Part shown: one piece after another, positions 33,495 through 41,380 of the stretch
How positions within the stretch are numbered: the first letter of the stretch is position 1
Layout of the letters: each line of letters begins with the position of its first letter
Assembly: GCA_015059015.1 (NCBI GenBank)
Contig: SVBG01000010.1
Location: 1 to 64,000 of the forward strand
Source of the DNA: Erysipelotrichaceae bacterium
GTDB taxonomy: Bacteria > Bacillota_I > Bacilli_A > ML615J-28 > CAG-313
DNA: 64,000 nt
Direction of reading: 5' to 3'
Program-made: the position numbers and the translations under genes
Notes under the pieces: model-generated
The model's database searches: none
The model's input: the letters and a program-made list of their open reading frames with translations, nothing else
What the model was told of the DNA's origin: nothing

Positions 33495-34595
33495 CTAATT
33501 ATTAATTTTTTGTTTTCCAATACTTTTAACATAATTCAAAGTTAAAGTATTATAACCTAAAGTAGATAATTTTTCATTAACACAATTTAATGATTTTCTT
33601 TCAAATTCAGCCATATTTGAATAAGCTAATTCTTCAACTAATTTGTATAATTCATTTTCACCATTAATTAAAGTATACATCGCAAGAAAACGAGAACAAG
33701 AACGTTTAAACCATTCACAACATGTATCAAATGAATTAGTAGATTTAGGACTAGATAATATTTCAATTGCTTTAATATCTTCTAATAATTTACTCCAAAG
33801 AGGATGAACATTACCTTCTTCATCAAGTAAAGTAAGAAAATCATTTAAAGTTCCTAGAACTACTGAATTAAATAAATCTAAATTATCTTCTTCATAAGCT
33901 AATAAGAATGCATTAATAATGCATGTGATTTTTGAGTGATCTTGTATTTGCATTTCAATACGCATCCAAGGTTCAGCAAGAGGATCTAATCCCTGTTCAA
34001 CAGCTTTATTATAAATACGAGTAAAAGAAGAACTGGTTCCTTTTTTACCTGCATAGATAGTTAAAGGTTTTACTTTTGCCTCTTCCTCATTTTTAGGTGG
34101 TTGCCCAGTGATTATATAACCTTTTGAATAAATTGATTTAAAATATCCATCATTAATACAATTATACATAACCCACATATTTAAAGGATAATCACCTAAT
34201 ATATCAGTAGCAGGATCTAAACGAGTATATTTAGCACTTAATTGATTACAATAATTAAATAGATTAAACCAAAGTTTTCTTTCTAATAAATATCTACAAC
34301 CAACACCAGTTACCTGGAGTAATGTTGTAAATTTATCATTTTTATTTCTTGGTCCAAATAGTAAAAGATTAATTCCTTCTACTAACGAAACTCTATATTT
34401 AAATCCATGAAAACCTTGTTCCAAATCACACATAAAATTAATAAATCTTTCAGGAATTTCTAATAATTTTAATAACTCATCTAATTCTATATAAGATTTA
34501 GGTTTACCCAAATTAATATCAAAAGTATCATAATATGGAATATGATCAAATACGCATTGAAACCAGTCAAAACAAGAAGATATTGTATAACTCAT
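33495..34595 (-). CDS. rep: Replication initiation protein, Rep_trans family (RstA/pT181-Rep-like)
   Basis: This 366-aa protein opens with F-D-W-F-Q-C-V-F, has a G-F-H-G-F-K-Y strand near residue 60 and the signature Y-T-R-L-D-P-A-T-D (~126-134), matching the R-x-D-x-A-x-D motif of Rep_trans initiators. A following G-x-x-G-T-S-S-S-F-T-R-I-Y-N-K segment (~188-202) is also typical of them. Such proteins nick the double-strand origin for rolling-circle replication; CTXphi RstA belongs here. AGGAG precedes ATG 34595. The GC-rich hairpin just upstream (34626-34647) may be part of the origin. Confidence 0.8.
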   Translation of the reverse strand: MSYTISSCFDWFQCVFDHIPYYDTFDINLGKPKSYIELDELLKLLEIPERFINFMCDLEQGFHGFKYRVSLVEGINLLLFGPRNKNDKFTTLLQVTGVGCRYLLERKLWFNLFNYCNQLSAKYTRLDPATDILGDYPLNMWVMYNCINDGYFKSIYSKGYIITGQPPKNEEEAKVKPLTIYAGKKGTSSSFTRIYNKAVEQGLDPLAEPWMRIEMQIQDHSKITCIINAFLLAYEEDNLDLFNSVVLGTLNDFLTLLDEEGNVHPLWSKLLEDIKAIEILSSPKSTNSFDTCCEWFKRSCSRFLAMYTLINGENELYKLVEELAYSNMAEFERKSLNCVNEKLSTLGYNTLTLNYVKSIGKQKINN

Positions 34596-34625
34596 AATAA
34601 TCTCCTAGTATATATTAATAGTGCG

Positions 34626-34647
34626 AGGGGGTGTTACAATACCCCTT
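34626..34647. other. GC-rich hairpin upstream of rep, candidate origin/packaging structure
   Basis: GGGGTGTT (34628-34635) can pair with AATACCCC (34638-34645), extendable by two more pairs with one wobble. Four consecutive G-C pairs stand out in this AT-rich element. No T run follows on the minus strand, so it is not an obvious terminator. Its place beside rep suggests a rolling-circle origin or single-strand packaging hairpin (inference). Confidence 0.4.
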
Positions 34648-34660
34648 AAATTTTTTGAAG

Positions 34661-34903
34661 CTATAATTCTTCATCAAAAAATACATCACTTTCATCTTCT
34701 GGAGCTGCATTAACAGATTTATTCTTTTTATTGATTTCATTAAATCTTGCTTCAGCTTCAGCTTCTCCAATTGGAATATCTTCCATAGATTTAAATTTTT
34801 CTATTAATGGAAACATTGTAAATAAATGAAATATTAAGCATATTACAAGAATTACAATTCCAATAACAATTCTATAATTAACTATAAAATCAATAATTTT
34901 CAT
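34661..34903 (-). CDS. Small single-TM protein paired with the Zot-like ATPase
   Basis: I start at ATG 34903 (80 aa) because GGAGA sits just before it; an earlier in-frame ATG at 34924 would contain that site. One TM spans ~12-33 (I-G-I-V-I-L-V-I-C-L-I). A Glu/Ala-rich acidic cytoplasmic or extracytoplasmic tail follows. It starts immediately downstream of the ATPase gene and likely acts with it in phage assembly (compare small pI/pXI partners). The family is not recognised. Confidence 0.6.
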   Translation of the reverse strand: MKIIDFIVNYRIVIGIVILVICLIFHLFTMFPLIEKFKSMEDIPIGEAEAEARFNEINKKNKSVNAAPEDESDVFFDEEL

Positions 34904-34907
34904 CTGT

Positions 34908-36221
34908 TTATCTCCTTTCTGCAAAAGTGATGTATTGATTACTTAAATCTTCAGTATTACATTTTGATGAGTAATACTTACTTGAATTAGATGTATAATT
35001 TGAATCTAATTCTCTAAATAATGCTTTATAAGAATGACTATCGAAAGTTCCCCAAAAAGCATATAATGGACCAACAAACTGATAACGATCATAAAGACCA
35101 GTATCATCTTTTAATTTAGTATCTTCTATTCTGTAATAACCTTTAAATCTTAATTTCATAATAGAATATGAAAATAAAAAGTTATTAATTTTATTTAATT
35201 TAACAATTAAATTTCTTAAAATACCTGGTGAATTATAATATTTATCCCATTCTTCAAGATATTTATCATATCTAAATAAATATTTAATTCGATATTTTAA
35301 TTGATTAAAATTAATTGCTATTTTCTTTATTAAACTGCAAGCATTTTGAACTGATGGAAATACTCTAATCATTCTTTTATCATGATAACGAAGAAGAACA
35401 TCCATTTGATCTCTTTCTTCTTTAAAATAATTTCCATTTTCTTGAACTGCAGCCCAATAATAAATTAGATCATCTCCACCATTTCTTGCCAAAGAAAGTG
35501 TGATAGAAGAACCTGATTCTTTTTGTTCTTTAGAATTTGATTTAATATTTCCTTTATGATGAGAAGCTTCATCATAAGTAACAACAACTGGATAACAAAT
35601 TTGCCAGTTATTATCTCTTACTGCAGTATTTAATTCCATTGATTTTACATCAAACCATTTAGCTAATTTTCTATGAGTTATATTATATCTATATCCGTTA
35701 TGTAACATGTAATCACCAGGATAATTAATATTAAAATAGTACTCCATGTAATCATAAAGTAAATCTATTTTAGATTTAATACTTAAATAATCAGTATGAT
35801 ATGTATTTAATTCATTTTGAAAATGAGCTAAATAATTATAAAATGAGTTTTTAATTTTAGATCTATCTAACTGAACTGTATCAATAAATTCATTATTTAT
35901 CATTTCTGCATTAACTAAATCATCAATATATTTATTAACTTCATTAAAGTTAATATCTTTTAAAGATTCTTTTATCTCATGCATACGAGAATTTTGTTCC
36001 ATAACTAAACCTTTAGTTATCATTTGAGAGATAAAATTTAATAAAGTAGATTTGTTAGATCCTTTTTTACCAAAAATTAAGCCACAATACCCTAAACTCA
36101 TACAATAATAAGGCATATAATTATAGGATTTAAATAATGCATTTAATCTTACAATTTTAAATGTTAAAATTACAACAAGTAAAACAATTAACCAAAAAAC
36201 TATTTCAGAAAATATTACCAT
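34908..36221 (-). CDS. zot: Zot/pI-like membrane ATPase for phage assembly
   Basis: This 437-aa protein has an N-terminal TM (~5-25), then a P-loop G-K-K-G-S-N-K-S-T (51-59), Walker B V-V-V-T-Y-D-E-A (212-219) and an A-R-N-G-G-D-D-L-I...Q sensor block (245-260). The last compares with the R-H-x-x-D-I-x-x-x-x-Q block of Zot/gene I proteins of filamentous phages. The Walker A has Asn where the consensus has Gly before Lys, and the TM precedes rather than follows the ATPase domain, as reported for some monoderm-type versions (from memory). It would power extrusion of single-stranded DNA through the membrane. Its start overlaps the end of the 58-aa membrane-protein gene by 7 bp. Confidence 0.78.
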   Translation of the reverse strand: MVIFSEIVFWLIVLLVVILTFKIVRLNALFKSYNYMPYYCMSLGYCGLIFGKKGSNKSTLLNFISQMITKGLVMEQNSRMHEIKESLKDINFNEVNKYIDDLVNAEMINNEFIDTVQLDRSKIKNSFYNYLAHFQNELNTYHTDYLSIKSKIDLLYDYMEYYFNINYPGDYMLHNGYRYNITHRKLAKWFDVKSMELNTAVRDNNWQICYPVVVTYDEASHHKGNIKSNSKEQKESGSSITLSLARNGGDDLIYYWAAVQENGNYFKEERDQMDVLLRYHDKRMIRVFPSVQNACSLIKKIAINFNQLKYRIKYLFRYDKYLEEWDKYYNSPGILRNLIVKLNKINNFLFSYSIMKLRFKGYYRIEDTKLKDDTGLYDRYQFVGPLYAFWGTFDSHSYKALFRELDSNYTSNSSKYYSSKCNTEDLSNQYITFAERR

Positions 36222-36391
36222 TCAACACTTCTTTTATATAATTTTCTAACAGTTAGATAGACTAAAATAATTGGAAGTAAAACAAAAGAAACTAATACAA
36301 CTACTATTAATAACAAAGTAATTAATATTTTTAAAAACCAGTTTCTAGTTCCTGTAATAGCTTGAGCAATACCATAAATCATGTTAATCAT
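36215..36391 (-). CDS. 58-aa single-TM prophage protein (minor coat candidate)
   Basis: This gene is too short for a usual ORF cutoff. AAAGGAG lies upstream of ATG 36391, which overlaps the preceding gene's TGA (ATGA), and the end overlaps the ATPase start. It has an N-terminal amphipathic stretch (M-I-N-M-I-Y-G-I-A-Q-A-I), a strongly hydrophobic TM (~20-44) and a basic end (V-R-K-L-Y-K-R). Size and topology fit a small virion protein such as the pVII/pIX/pVI class; this is inference. Confidence 0.65.
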   Translation of the reverse strand: MINMIYGIAQAITGTRNWFLKILITLLLIVVVLVSFVLLPIILVYLTVRKLYKRSVEW

Positions 36392-36642
36392 TTAAAAAAT
36401 CTCCTTTGATTAGGTGGTAGTTGCTTATCTTCTTCAAGTATAGATTCGATAATATTAACAAAATCATTAATATACAACTTTTGTGCAACTCCAGTTTCTT
36501 TATCTATTGTTTGACAATAAATAATATTTTTATATAGATTTTCATAAATATCAAATCTATTTTTTAAAATCGACTGTCTAAAAAATAAGACAATACCAAA
36601 TACTAATAATATGCAAAATAAAATAATAATTAATATAATCAT
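36388..36642 (-). CDS. 84-aa N-terminally anchored prophage protein
   Basis: The first ~22 residues are a TM (M-I-I-L-I-I-I-L-F-C-I-L-L-V-F), then a soluble helical domain with a Pro-Arg-rich end. AAGGAG precedes ATG 36642. It is coupled to the next gene by a 4-bp overlap, within the assembly operon. The family is not recognised. Confidence 0.6.
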   Translation of the reverse strand: MIILIIILFCILLVFGIVLFFRQSILKNRFDIYENLYKNIIYCQTIDKETGVAQKLYINDFVNIIESILEEDKQLPPNQRRFFK

Positions 36643-36643
36643 A

Positions 36644-36898
36644 TTAACTCCTTAATAAACTTTTTTTAAAATTATAGAATTTTTTTCTTAAATAAAATGC
36701 AATATGCCAATTAAAATAAGGATGATCAGAAAGATTTTTTATATAACATTCTTGAATAACAAATAAACATTGTTTAGAAAGTTTATTTAAAGAATTAAAA
36801 AATTTTTCTGCTTTATAATAATCAAGATTAATATATTCAGAATAAAAATCAAAATAATAATTAACATCAAATTTAGAAAATTTAATATTTTTTTTCAT
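36644..36898 (-). CDS. Hypothetical 84-aa prophage protein
   Basis: I do not recognise this protein. It is soluble and aromatic-rich (Y-Y-F-D-F-Y-S-E-Y, Y-F-N-W-H), with a basic C-terminus. TAGGAG precedes the start. It sits between the unknown 116-aa gene and the anchored 84-aa gene in one operon. Confidence 0.5.
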   Translation of the reverse strand: MKKNIKFSKFDVNYYFDFYSEYINLDYYKAEKFFNSLNKLSKQCLFVIQECYIKNLSDHPYFNWHIAFYLRKKFYNFKKSLLRS

Positions 36899-36908
36899 AA
36901 TTAAACTC

Positions 36909-37259
36909 CTAACAAATTAAATGATAATAAAAATCTTCAGCTTTTGTCAAAGTATAAGCTTCAACAAAACAATCTAAATAATGAGAATTAAAAAATCTAT
37001 AACAAGATTTACAAGAATCATCATATAAAAAACCTATAATCTTAAATCTTTTTGTTTTATAATCAAGTATAGAAACACAAATAGTATATTTCCATTTAGT
37101 CAAACTATCAAAACTATTAGAATATGAACTTAATTTTATAGGTAAAACTTTTGTATAATCTTTTATAAAATCAACAAAATCTAAATAAGATTGAAAAGTT
37201 TTTATTTCATTATTATTACATACTGATAAATTTAATTCATTAAATCTAAAAAATAACAT
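36909..37259 (-). CDS. Hypothetical 116-aa prophage protein, first of the assembly operon
   Basis: I do not recognise this protein. It has alpha/beta character with several Cys (D-D-S-C-K-S-C-Y region, ~83-88) that could bind metal. AAGGAG precedes ATG 37259. It is the first gene of the minus-strand run that leads to the Zot-like ATPase and rep, and it is divergent from the three plus-strand paralogues. Confidence 0.5.
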   Translation of the reverse strand: MLFFRFNELNLSVCNNNEIKTFQSYLDFVDFIKDYTKVLPIKLSSYSNSFDSLTKWKYTICVSILDYKTKRFKIIGFLYDDSCKSCYRFFNSHYLDCFVEAYTLTKAEDFYYHLIC

Positions 37260-37277
37260 GTTTTACTCCTTAATAAT

Positions 37278-37306
37278 TTGATTTTAGTTTTATAATTTGA
37301 TATAAT
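37278..37306 (+). promoter_or_regulatory. Plus-strand promoter of the three small paralogues
   Basis: TTGATT (37278-37283), a 17-bp spacer and TATAAT (37301-37306) lie between divergent operons. They drive the only protein-coding plus-strand genes in the prophage. Confidence 0.7.
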
Positions 37307-37330
37307 ATGTAAAAAAGGGAGATAGATAAA

Positions 37331-37525
37331 ATGTGGAATATAATTAAGTTTTTAGATATTTATTATAATGAAAATCCTAGTCAAAATTTTGTTGCTGGAA
37401 ATCAAGAATATGATGTTGAAAAAATAATATATTTTTTAATAATATTAGTTTTAAGCGCAACAATAGTGTTTTTAATATGTTATATTATTGATATAAAACA
37501 TAAAGATAAAGATAAAAAGAAATAA
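37331..37525 (+). CDS. Small single-TM paralogue 1 (NPxQN motif)
   Basis: This 64-aa protein has N-terminal amphipathic W-N-I-I-K-F-L, an E-N-P-S-Q-N motif, one TM (~30-51) and a Lys-rich end (K-D-K-D-K-K-K). It is the most divergent of three tandem relatives. It is preceded by GGGAG and by a strong promoter. A role in immunity, superinfection exclusion, holin-like release or as a coat variant is possible; none is shown by the sequence. Confidence 0.65.
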   Translation: MWNIIKFLDIYYNENPSQNFVAGNQEYDVEKIIYFLIILVLSATIVFLICYIIDIKHKDKDKKK

Positions 37526-37552
37526 AAATAATGAAAATGGAGATAAATAATT

Positions 37553-37744
37553 ATGCTTAATATATTTAAATTTTTAGAAACAATAATTCATCAAAACCCA
37601 AATCAAAATGTTACAATGAATGAAGATAAATATGATAAAACTTATTTTATAATTTTAATATTTGGAATCATATTTGTATTTTTATTAAGCTATTTTTTAG
37701 GAAATATAAAAGACAAATTTAAAAAGAAAAATGGAGATAAATAA
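37553..37744 (+). CDS. Small single-TM paralogue 2 (NPxQN motif)
   Basis: This 63-aa protein has L-N-I-F-K-F-L, Q-N-P-N-Q-N, one TM (~30-48) and a basic end (K-K-K-N-G-D-K). Its leader (AATGGAGATAAATAATTATG) is identical to that of paralogue 3, which shows a recent tandem duplication. Confidence 0.65.
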   Translation: MLNIFKFLETIIHQNPNQNVTMNEDKYDKTYFIILIFGIIFVFLLSYFLGNIKDKFKKKNGDK

Positions 37745-37746
37745 TT

Positions 37747-37929
37747 ATGCTTAATATTTTTAAATATTTAAATATTATCGAACAACAAAATCCAAATCAA
37801 ATAATAGAAAAAGGAAAACAAATTCAAATAGACATTAAAACTGGCATAATATTAATTTTAATAGCAATTATTATAATTTTAATATCATTCATAATAGAAT
37901 TAAAATTAAAAAGTAAAAGTAAGAAATAA
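37747..37929 (+). CDS. Small single-TM paralogue 3 (NPxQN motif)
   Basis: This 60-aa protein has L-N-I-F-K-Y-L, Q-N-P-N-Q, one very Ile-rich TM (~30-50) and a basic end (K-L-K-S-K-S-K-K). It starts 2 bp after paralogue 2 stops, and its stop lies in a terminator stem that also holds the stop of the minus-strand neighbour. Confidence 0.65.
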   Translation: MLNIFKYLNIIEQQNPNQIIEKGKQIQIDIKTGIILILIAIIIILISFIIELKLKSKSKK

Positions 37930-37950
37930 TTATTTATTTCTTATTTTTTT
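37921..37950. terminator. Convergent terminator overlapping both stop codons
   Basis: AAGAAATAA (37921-37929) pairs with TTATTTCTT (37934-37942). The stop of paralogue 3 ends at 37929 and the stop of the minus-strand adsorption-like gene begins at 37930. A strong T run follows on the plus strand. Confidence 0.6.
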
Positions 37951-39276
37951 ATAATAAACAAATAATTTAAAAGATATTAATAAAATAATAATTATTAATG
38001 AATAAAAAATAAAAGATTTTATAAAATTTGTAAAATTAAAATTTTTACAATTATCCTTGATAATAATTTGAGGAGGATCCTGTTGAATAATTTTAACACC
38101 TAAATATGAATAAACAATATTTGTAACATGAACCTCTTTAAAACCATCAATTGTTAAATTATAACCTAAAAGAGAAGCATCACCATAATCTTCTAAATAT
38201 ATAGAAGAAGAAAATCTATAATATGAATTATTTATATAAAATAATTCTCCATCTTTAGATAAAGAACTATCAATTATTAAGTTAGTATGCTTTAAACAAT
38301 AATACCATAACCAAGTAAAATCTTCTTTATCATCTGAAAATATTGTAAAATCAAAAGTAAATTCTTTTCCATTATGAAAATTCGGATGTGAATAAACAAT
38401 ATGAAAAGAAATACTTTCCATATAATCAATATCTAATATATTTTGACATAAAATATTTTCATAAATATTAAAATAAATTTTTAAATCTCTTTTATAATAA
38501 TCAAGACCACTCGAACCATGTTTCATAATAGTATAAAATAATTTAATTGCATAAAATTTATATTCAAATTCATAAAAATCAAAATTCATCACCCATTTTG
38601 AATTTATTATTGAATAAAAAACAATATCACTAGGATTAAATTCTTTTATTGAAGAACTATATTCAACAAACTTTAAATCATTAGGTAAATAAGGATTATT
38701 TTCATAAAATTTACAAACATATGATTTATTTGTCAAAACAATATATCTACCATTAAGATCTTTTTCAACAAAATAAAATCTATAGAAAAAACAATTTTCA
38801 TTTTTATAAAAATAACCAGTTGTATTATTTAAAAAAGAGAATTCATCAAGTAATTCTTCTTCTACAAAATCTAAAGTAAAAAGATTATTTGTATCTAATA
38901 AATATATTTGTTGAGCACAAATAGTAGGTGAATTATCATTTTCATATGCCCAATACCCGTTATATACATAAATTTTTTCAAATAAAGTAGGATATAAATT
39001 TACAGTTGTATTAAACAATTCAGGTGGTAAATAATTATTTCCTTTCAATACAGGATATTTATTTTCGCCAACAACAAAATTATAACGCATTGCATTCACT
39101 TCTTCAAAATATCCTACTGAATCAGGTATTTGTTGATTAGCAGGTTGCATTGCTCTAGTAGATGTAACTATTAACTCTTTTCCATCTACATATACAGTTT
39201 CATTTGCTGCATGAACTGATGGTATTGTTAATAATAATAAAAAACAAATTAATAAACTATAAATTATCTTTTTCAT
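37930..39276 (-). CDS. pIII-like candidate: secreted, C-terminally anchored prophage surface protein
   Basis: I start at ATG 39276 (448 aa) because GGAGTG lies upstream and the signal peptide begins there. The signal peptide is M-K-K-I-I-Y-S...S-V-H-A with cleavage before A-N-E. A ~390-residue ectodomain rich in Tyr, Phe and Asn follows, then a C-terminal TM (~415-438) and a basic tail (Y-K-K-I-R-N-K). This is the topology of the filamentous-phage adsorption protein pIII; it is the largest exported protein of the element and the last of the structural operon. The assignment rests on topology and context, not sequence similarity. Confidence 0.6.
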   Translation of the reverse strand: MKKIIYSLLICFLLLLTIPSVHAANETVYVDGKELIVTSTRAMQPANQQIPDSVGYFEEVNAMRYNFVVGENKYPVLKGNNYLPPELFNTTVNLYPTLFEKIYVYNGYWAYENDNSPTICAQQIYLLDTNNLFTLDFVEEELLDEFSFLNNTTGYFYKNENCFFYRFYFVEKDLNGRYIVLTNKSYVCKFYENNPYLPNDLKFVEYSSSIKEFNPSDIVFYSIINSKWVMNFDFYEFEYKFYAIKLFYTIMKHGSSGLDYYKRDLKIYFNIYENILCQNILDIDYMESISFHIVYSHPNFHNGKEFTFDFTIFSDDKEDFTWLWYYCLKHTNLIIDSSLSKDGELFYINNSYYRFSSSIYLEDYGDASLLGYNLTIDGFKEVHVTNIVYSYLGVKIIQQDPPQIIIKDNCKNFNFTNFIKSFIFYSLIIIILLISFKLFVYYKKIRNK

Positions 39277-39562
39277 GTTTAACACACTCCAACGATTGGC
39301 CACAATTAGGACAATAATTTATATCTTCAACATCATTAAAATCACAAATAGGACAATGAAAAAAAGAAATAGGATCATAACTACCTTTATGTACTTTTAA
39401 AATAGGTTTCATCTTTTTTGTTTTATCTACTAATTCTTTAATAATATCTAATTCTTTAGGAAGTTCATCATATAATTTTACATATGGTCCACCCCAAAAA
39501 TCATTATCATTTAAAATTTTATGATTTTTAATTTTAATAAAAGCTTTATAATATTTGTTCAT
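39257..39562 (-). CDS. Zinc-ribbon prophage protein
   Basis: This 101-aa protein has a C-terminal zinc ribbon formed by C-P-I-C (~71-74) and C-P-N-C-G (~86-90). The N-terminal 65 residues are helical and unrecognised. It is cytoplasmic, sits between two exported-protein genes and overlaps the pIII-like gene by 20 bp. It may bind DNA or a partner during assembly or regulation. Confidence 0.6.
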   Translation of the reverse strand: MNKYYKAFIKIKNHKILNDNDFWGGPYVKLYDELPKELDIIKELVDKTKKMKPILKVHKGSYDPISFFHCPICDFNDVEDINYCPNCGQSLECVKHEKDNL

Positions 39563-39570
39563 ATTATCAC

Positions 39571-40314
39571 CTATTGCTTTTTATAATCTAATTTTCTTTT
39601 CATAAAAATTGCTATAACAACACCTGCAGCAATAGTTATTACTGCAACAATTATTCCAATAATTAAACCATAATTTATTGGTTTAACATAATTAATATCA
39701 GAGTTTAAACCATCTAATATATTAATTCTAAATACTCCTTCAGCTGAATATCCTGTAGTTGATGAATATGAGTAAGAACCATAATAAACACCTTTATTAA
39801 GTTTTTCTTCATCTGTTAAATCAAAGTATTGTGATGTAAAGATAATATTTAGATCTACATTAGGAATTACTTCACATTTTTGTAAAGTATTTAATAATTG
39901 CTCTTTATTTAATGCATTTCTTGTATATATCCAACCATTAAAATAATAATCTGCAGCAAATTCTTTAACAACTTTTACTTTTAAAGAAACTATTGTGCTT
40001 TGTGTATAATTATCACCTAAATATTTTAAAGAATAAGTAATGTCGTATTCACCAAGTTCTGTACCATTACCAGTATAAGTATCCTTTAAAAGTTCAATTC
40101 CAAATTCAATATTATTAAAATCAGTATATTTAATAACTAAATCTTTAATTTCAGATAAGGTTAATGTTCCAGTTTTGCTTTTATAAATAACTGTTTCATT
40201 TGCACTAAAATGTGGTGAATCATAATTATTTATATTTTCATCAGCATAAACATGTGTAGATAGAAAACAAAAACTTAATACTAAAATTAATATAAATATT
40301 AATTTTTTTACCAT
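39571..40314 (-). CDS. Exported, C-terminally anchored prophage protein (minor coat candidate)
   Basis: This 247-aa protein has a signal peptide M-V-K-K-L-I-F...H-V-Y-A, a beta-rich Ig-like ectodomain (~25-205), and a C-terminal TM (~213-235, G-L-I-I-G-I-I-V-A-V) with a basic tail. It overlaps the upstream exported-protein gene by 7 bp. The topology fits a virion end-cap or adhesion component. Confidence 0.6.
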   Translation of the reverse strand: MVKKLIFILILVLSFCFLSTHVYADENINNYDSPHFSANETVIYKSKTGTLTLSEIKDLVIKYTDFNNIEFGIELLKDTYTGNGTELGEYDITYSLKYLGDNYTQSTIVSLKVKVVKEFAADYYFNGWIYTRNALNKEQLLNTLQKCEVIPNVDLNIIFTSQYFDLTDEEKLNKGVYYGSYSYSSTTGYSAEGVFRINILDGLNSDINYVKPINYGLIIGIIVAVITIAAGVVIAIFMKRKLDYKKQ

Positions 40315-41093
40315 TTTCTTCTATACCTTCTCTTTCCAGTAAATAAAGATAGAATTAATAAAATTATTAATAAAAAAATAATTAAAACAATTAATTTAAT
40401 TTCAAATCCAATTTCATTCCACCATTCACTAAATACAAATTTATCATCAGTATCTTCTACAGGTTCATCCTCAATTTCATTTTTTATTTTAAATTCTGCA
40501 TTAAGTATTCCATAAGAAGAACTATTATTACTTACAGATGTTAAATATCCATCATATATTTCATCAATAGTTAAAATAGAGCCATCAGTTGTTTTAAAAG
40601 ATGTTGCAGTTAAGTTTTTATAAGATGTTGGAAATTTAACTATAAAATCATTAAATTCTAGAATTCCATCAATATAAAATTCTTGAGGAACATCATTCTT
40701 ATTATAAAAAATATAATATGTGAAGTCATAAGTATTTTTTTTCCAATACTCATAAAATTCAAATTCTAATGCTTCAATAGGAATCATTTCATTAACATCA
40801 TAATAAACATATGTTCCATCGATTATTTGATAATACCCTTTAAAAATCCAACCATAAGAATAAACACCTTCAAAATAAAAACATCCATCTATAATATCTT
40901 CGTCAGCAAGAGCTGAATAAACAGTTGAAGTAAAATATGAAGAATTATAATTTAAAGAATTTGATTCATTCGATTCATATATGTTATAATGTTTTATTTT
41001 TAAATCATAAACAATTTCATCTGCCTTAGTAATAACAGAAGTAGATACAAAAATTGTAAATAAACATAATATAAATAAGAAAATTTTTTTCAT
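40308..41093 (-). CDS. Exported, C-terminally anchored prophage protein (minor coat candidate)
   Basis: This 261-aa protein has a signal peptide M-K-K-I-F-L-F...V-I-T-K-A, a Tyr/Glu-rich ectodomain, then W-W-N-E-I-G-F-E and a C-terminal TM (~232-252) with an Arg/Lys end (G-K-R-R-Y-R-R-K-W). It is first gene after the coat-protein terminator, behind AAAGGA. The family is not recognised. Confidence 0.6.
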   Translation of the reverse strand: MKKIFLFILCLFTIFVSTSVITKADEIVYDLKIKHYNIYESNESNSLNYNSSYFTSTVYSALADEDIIDGCFYFEGVYSYGWIFKGYYQIIDGTYVYYDVNEMIPIEALEFEFYEYWKKNTYDFTYYIFYNKNDVPQEFYIDGILEFNDFIVKFPTSYKNLTATSFKTTDGSILTIDEIYDGYLTSVSNNSSSYGILNAEFKIKNEIEDEPVEDTDDKFVFSEWWNEIGFEIKLIVLIIFLLIILLILSLFTGKRRYRRKW

Positions 41094-41119
41094 AAAAAAT
41101 TCCTTTCTTTTAAAATTTT

Positions 41120-41152
41120 AAAAATAGAGGGATATTTTTGTATCCCCCTATT
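41120..41152 (-). terminator. Strong terminator right after the coat-protein gene
   Basis: Arms 41123-41134 and 41141-41152 pair over 12 positions with one mismatch (GGGATA/TATCCC core), and TTTTT follows on the minus strand. A strong terminator directly downstream of the major-coat gene is the arrangement known from Ff phages (after gene VIII). Confidence 0.75.
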
Positions 41153-41176
41153 CAGATATGGAGAAAAATACAATAA

Positions 41177-41365
41177 TTAACGAAGATATTTACCAGCTTT
41201 ACGTAAAGCAGGTTTAACTGCTAATTGATAAATTATTAAACCAGCACAAGCAATACCTACAATAATTGCAGCAGCTTTAAAACCTGGTTTAGTTAACCAA
41301 TCAGCCATTTTCTCATACCATTTTAAATCAACAGTTTCTGTTAATACTCTTAAAAACTTAGGCAT
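41177..41365 (-). CDS. Major coat protein candidate of the filamentous prophage
   Basis: This 62-aa protein has an N-terminal amphipathic half with acidic residues (E-T-V-D-L-K-W-Y-E-K-M-A-D-W), one Ala/Ile-rich TM (~29-50, K-A-A-A-I-I-V-G-I-A) and a positively charged C-terminus (L-R-K-A-G-K-Y-L-R). This is the acidic / hydrophobic / basic order of filamentous-phage coat proteins, the basic end facing DNA. No cleavable signal peptide is evident. It has its own promoter-like TATACT, a good AGGAG and a strong terminator right after it, as expected for the most abundant virion protein. Confidence 0.68.
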   Translation of the reverse strand: MPKFLRVLTETVDLKWYEKMADWLTKPGFKAAAIIVGIACAGLIIYQLAVKPALRKAGKYLR

Positions 41366-41380
41366 TTATTTTATTCTCCT

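Noticed and set aside
37331-37929. Major coat protein role for the three plus-strand paralogues
   Set aside because: They are on the opposite strand from all other structural-type genes, and the 62-aa gene at 41177-41365 with its own terminator is the better coat candidate; the possibility is not fully excluded.
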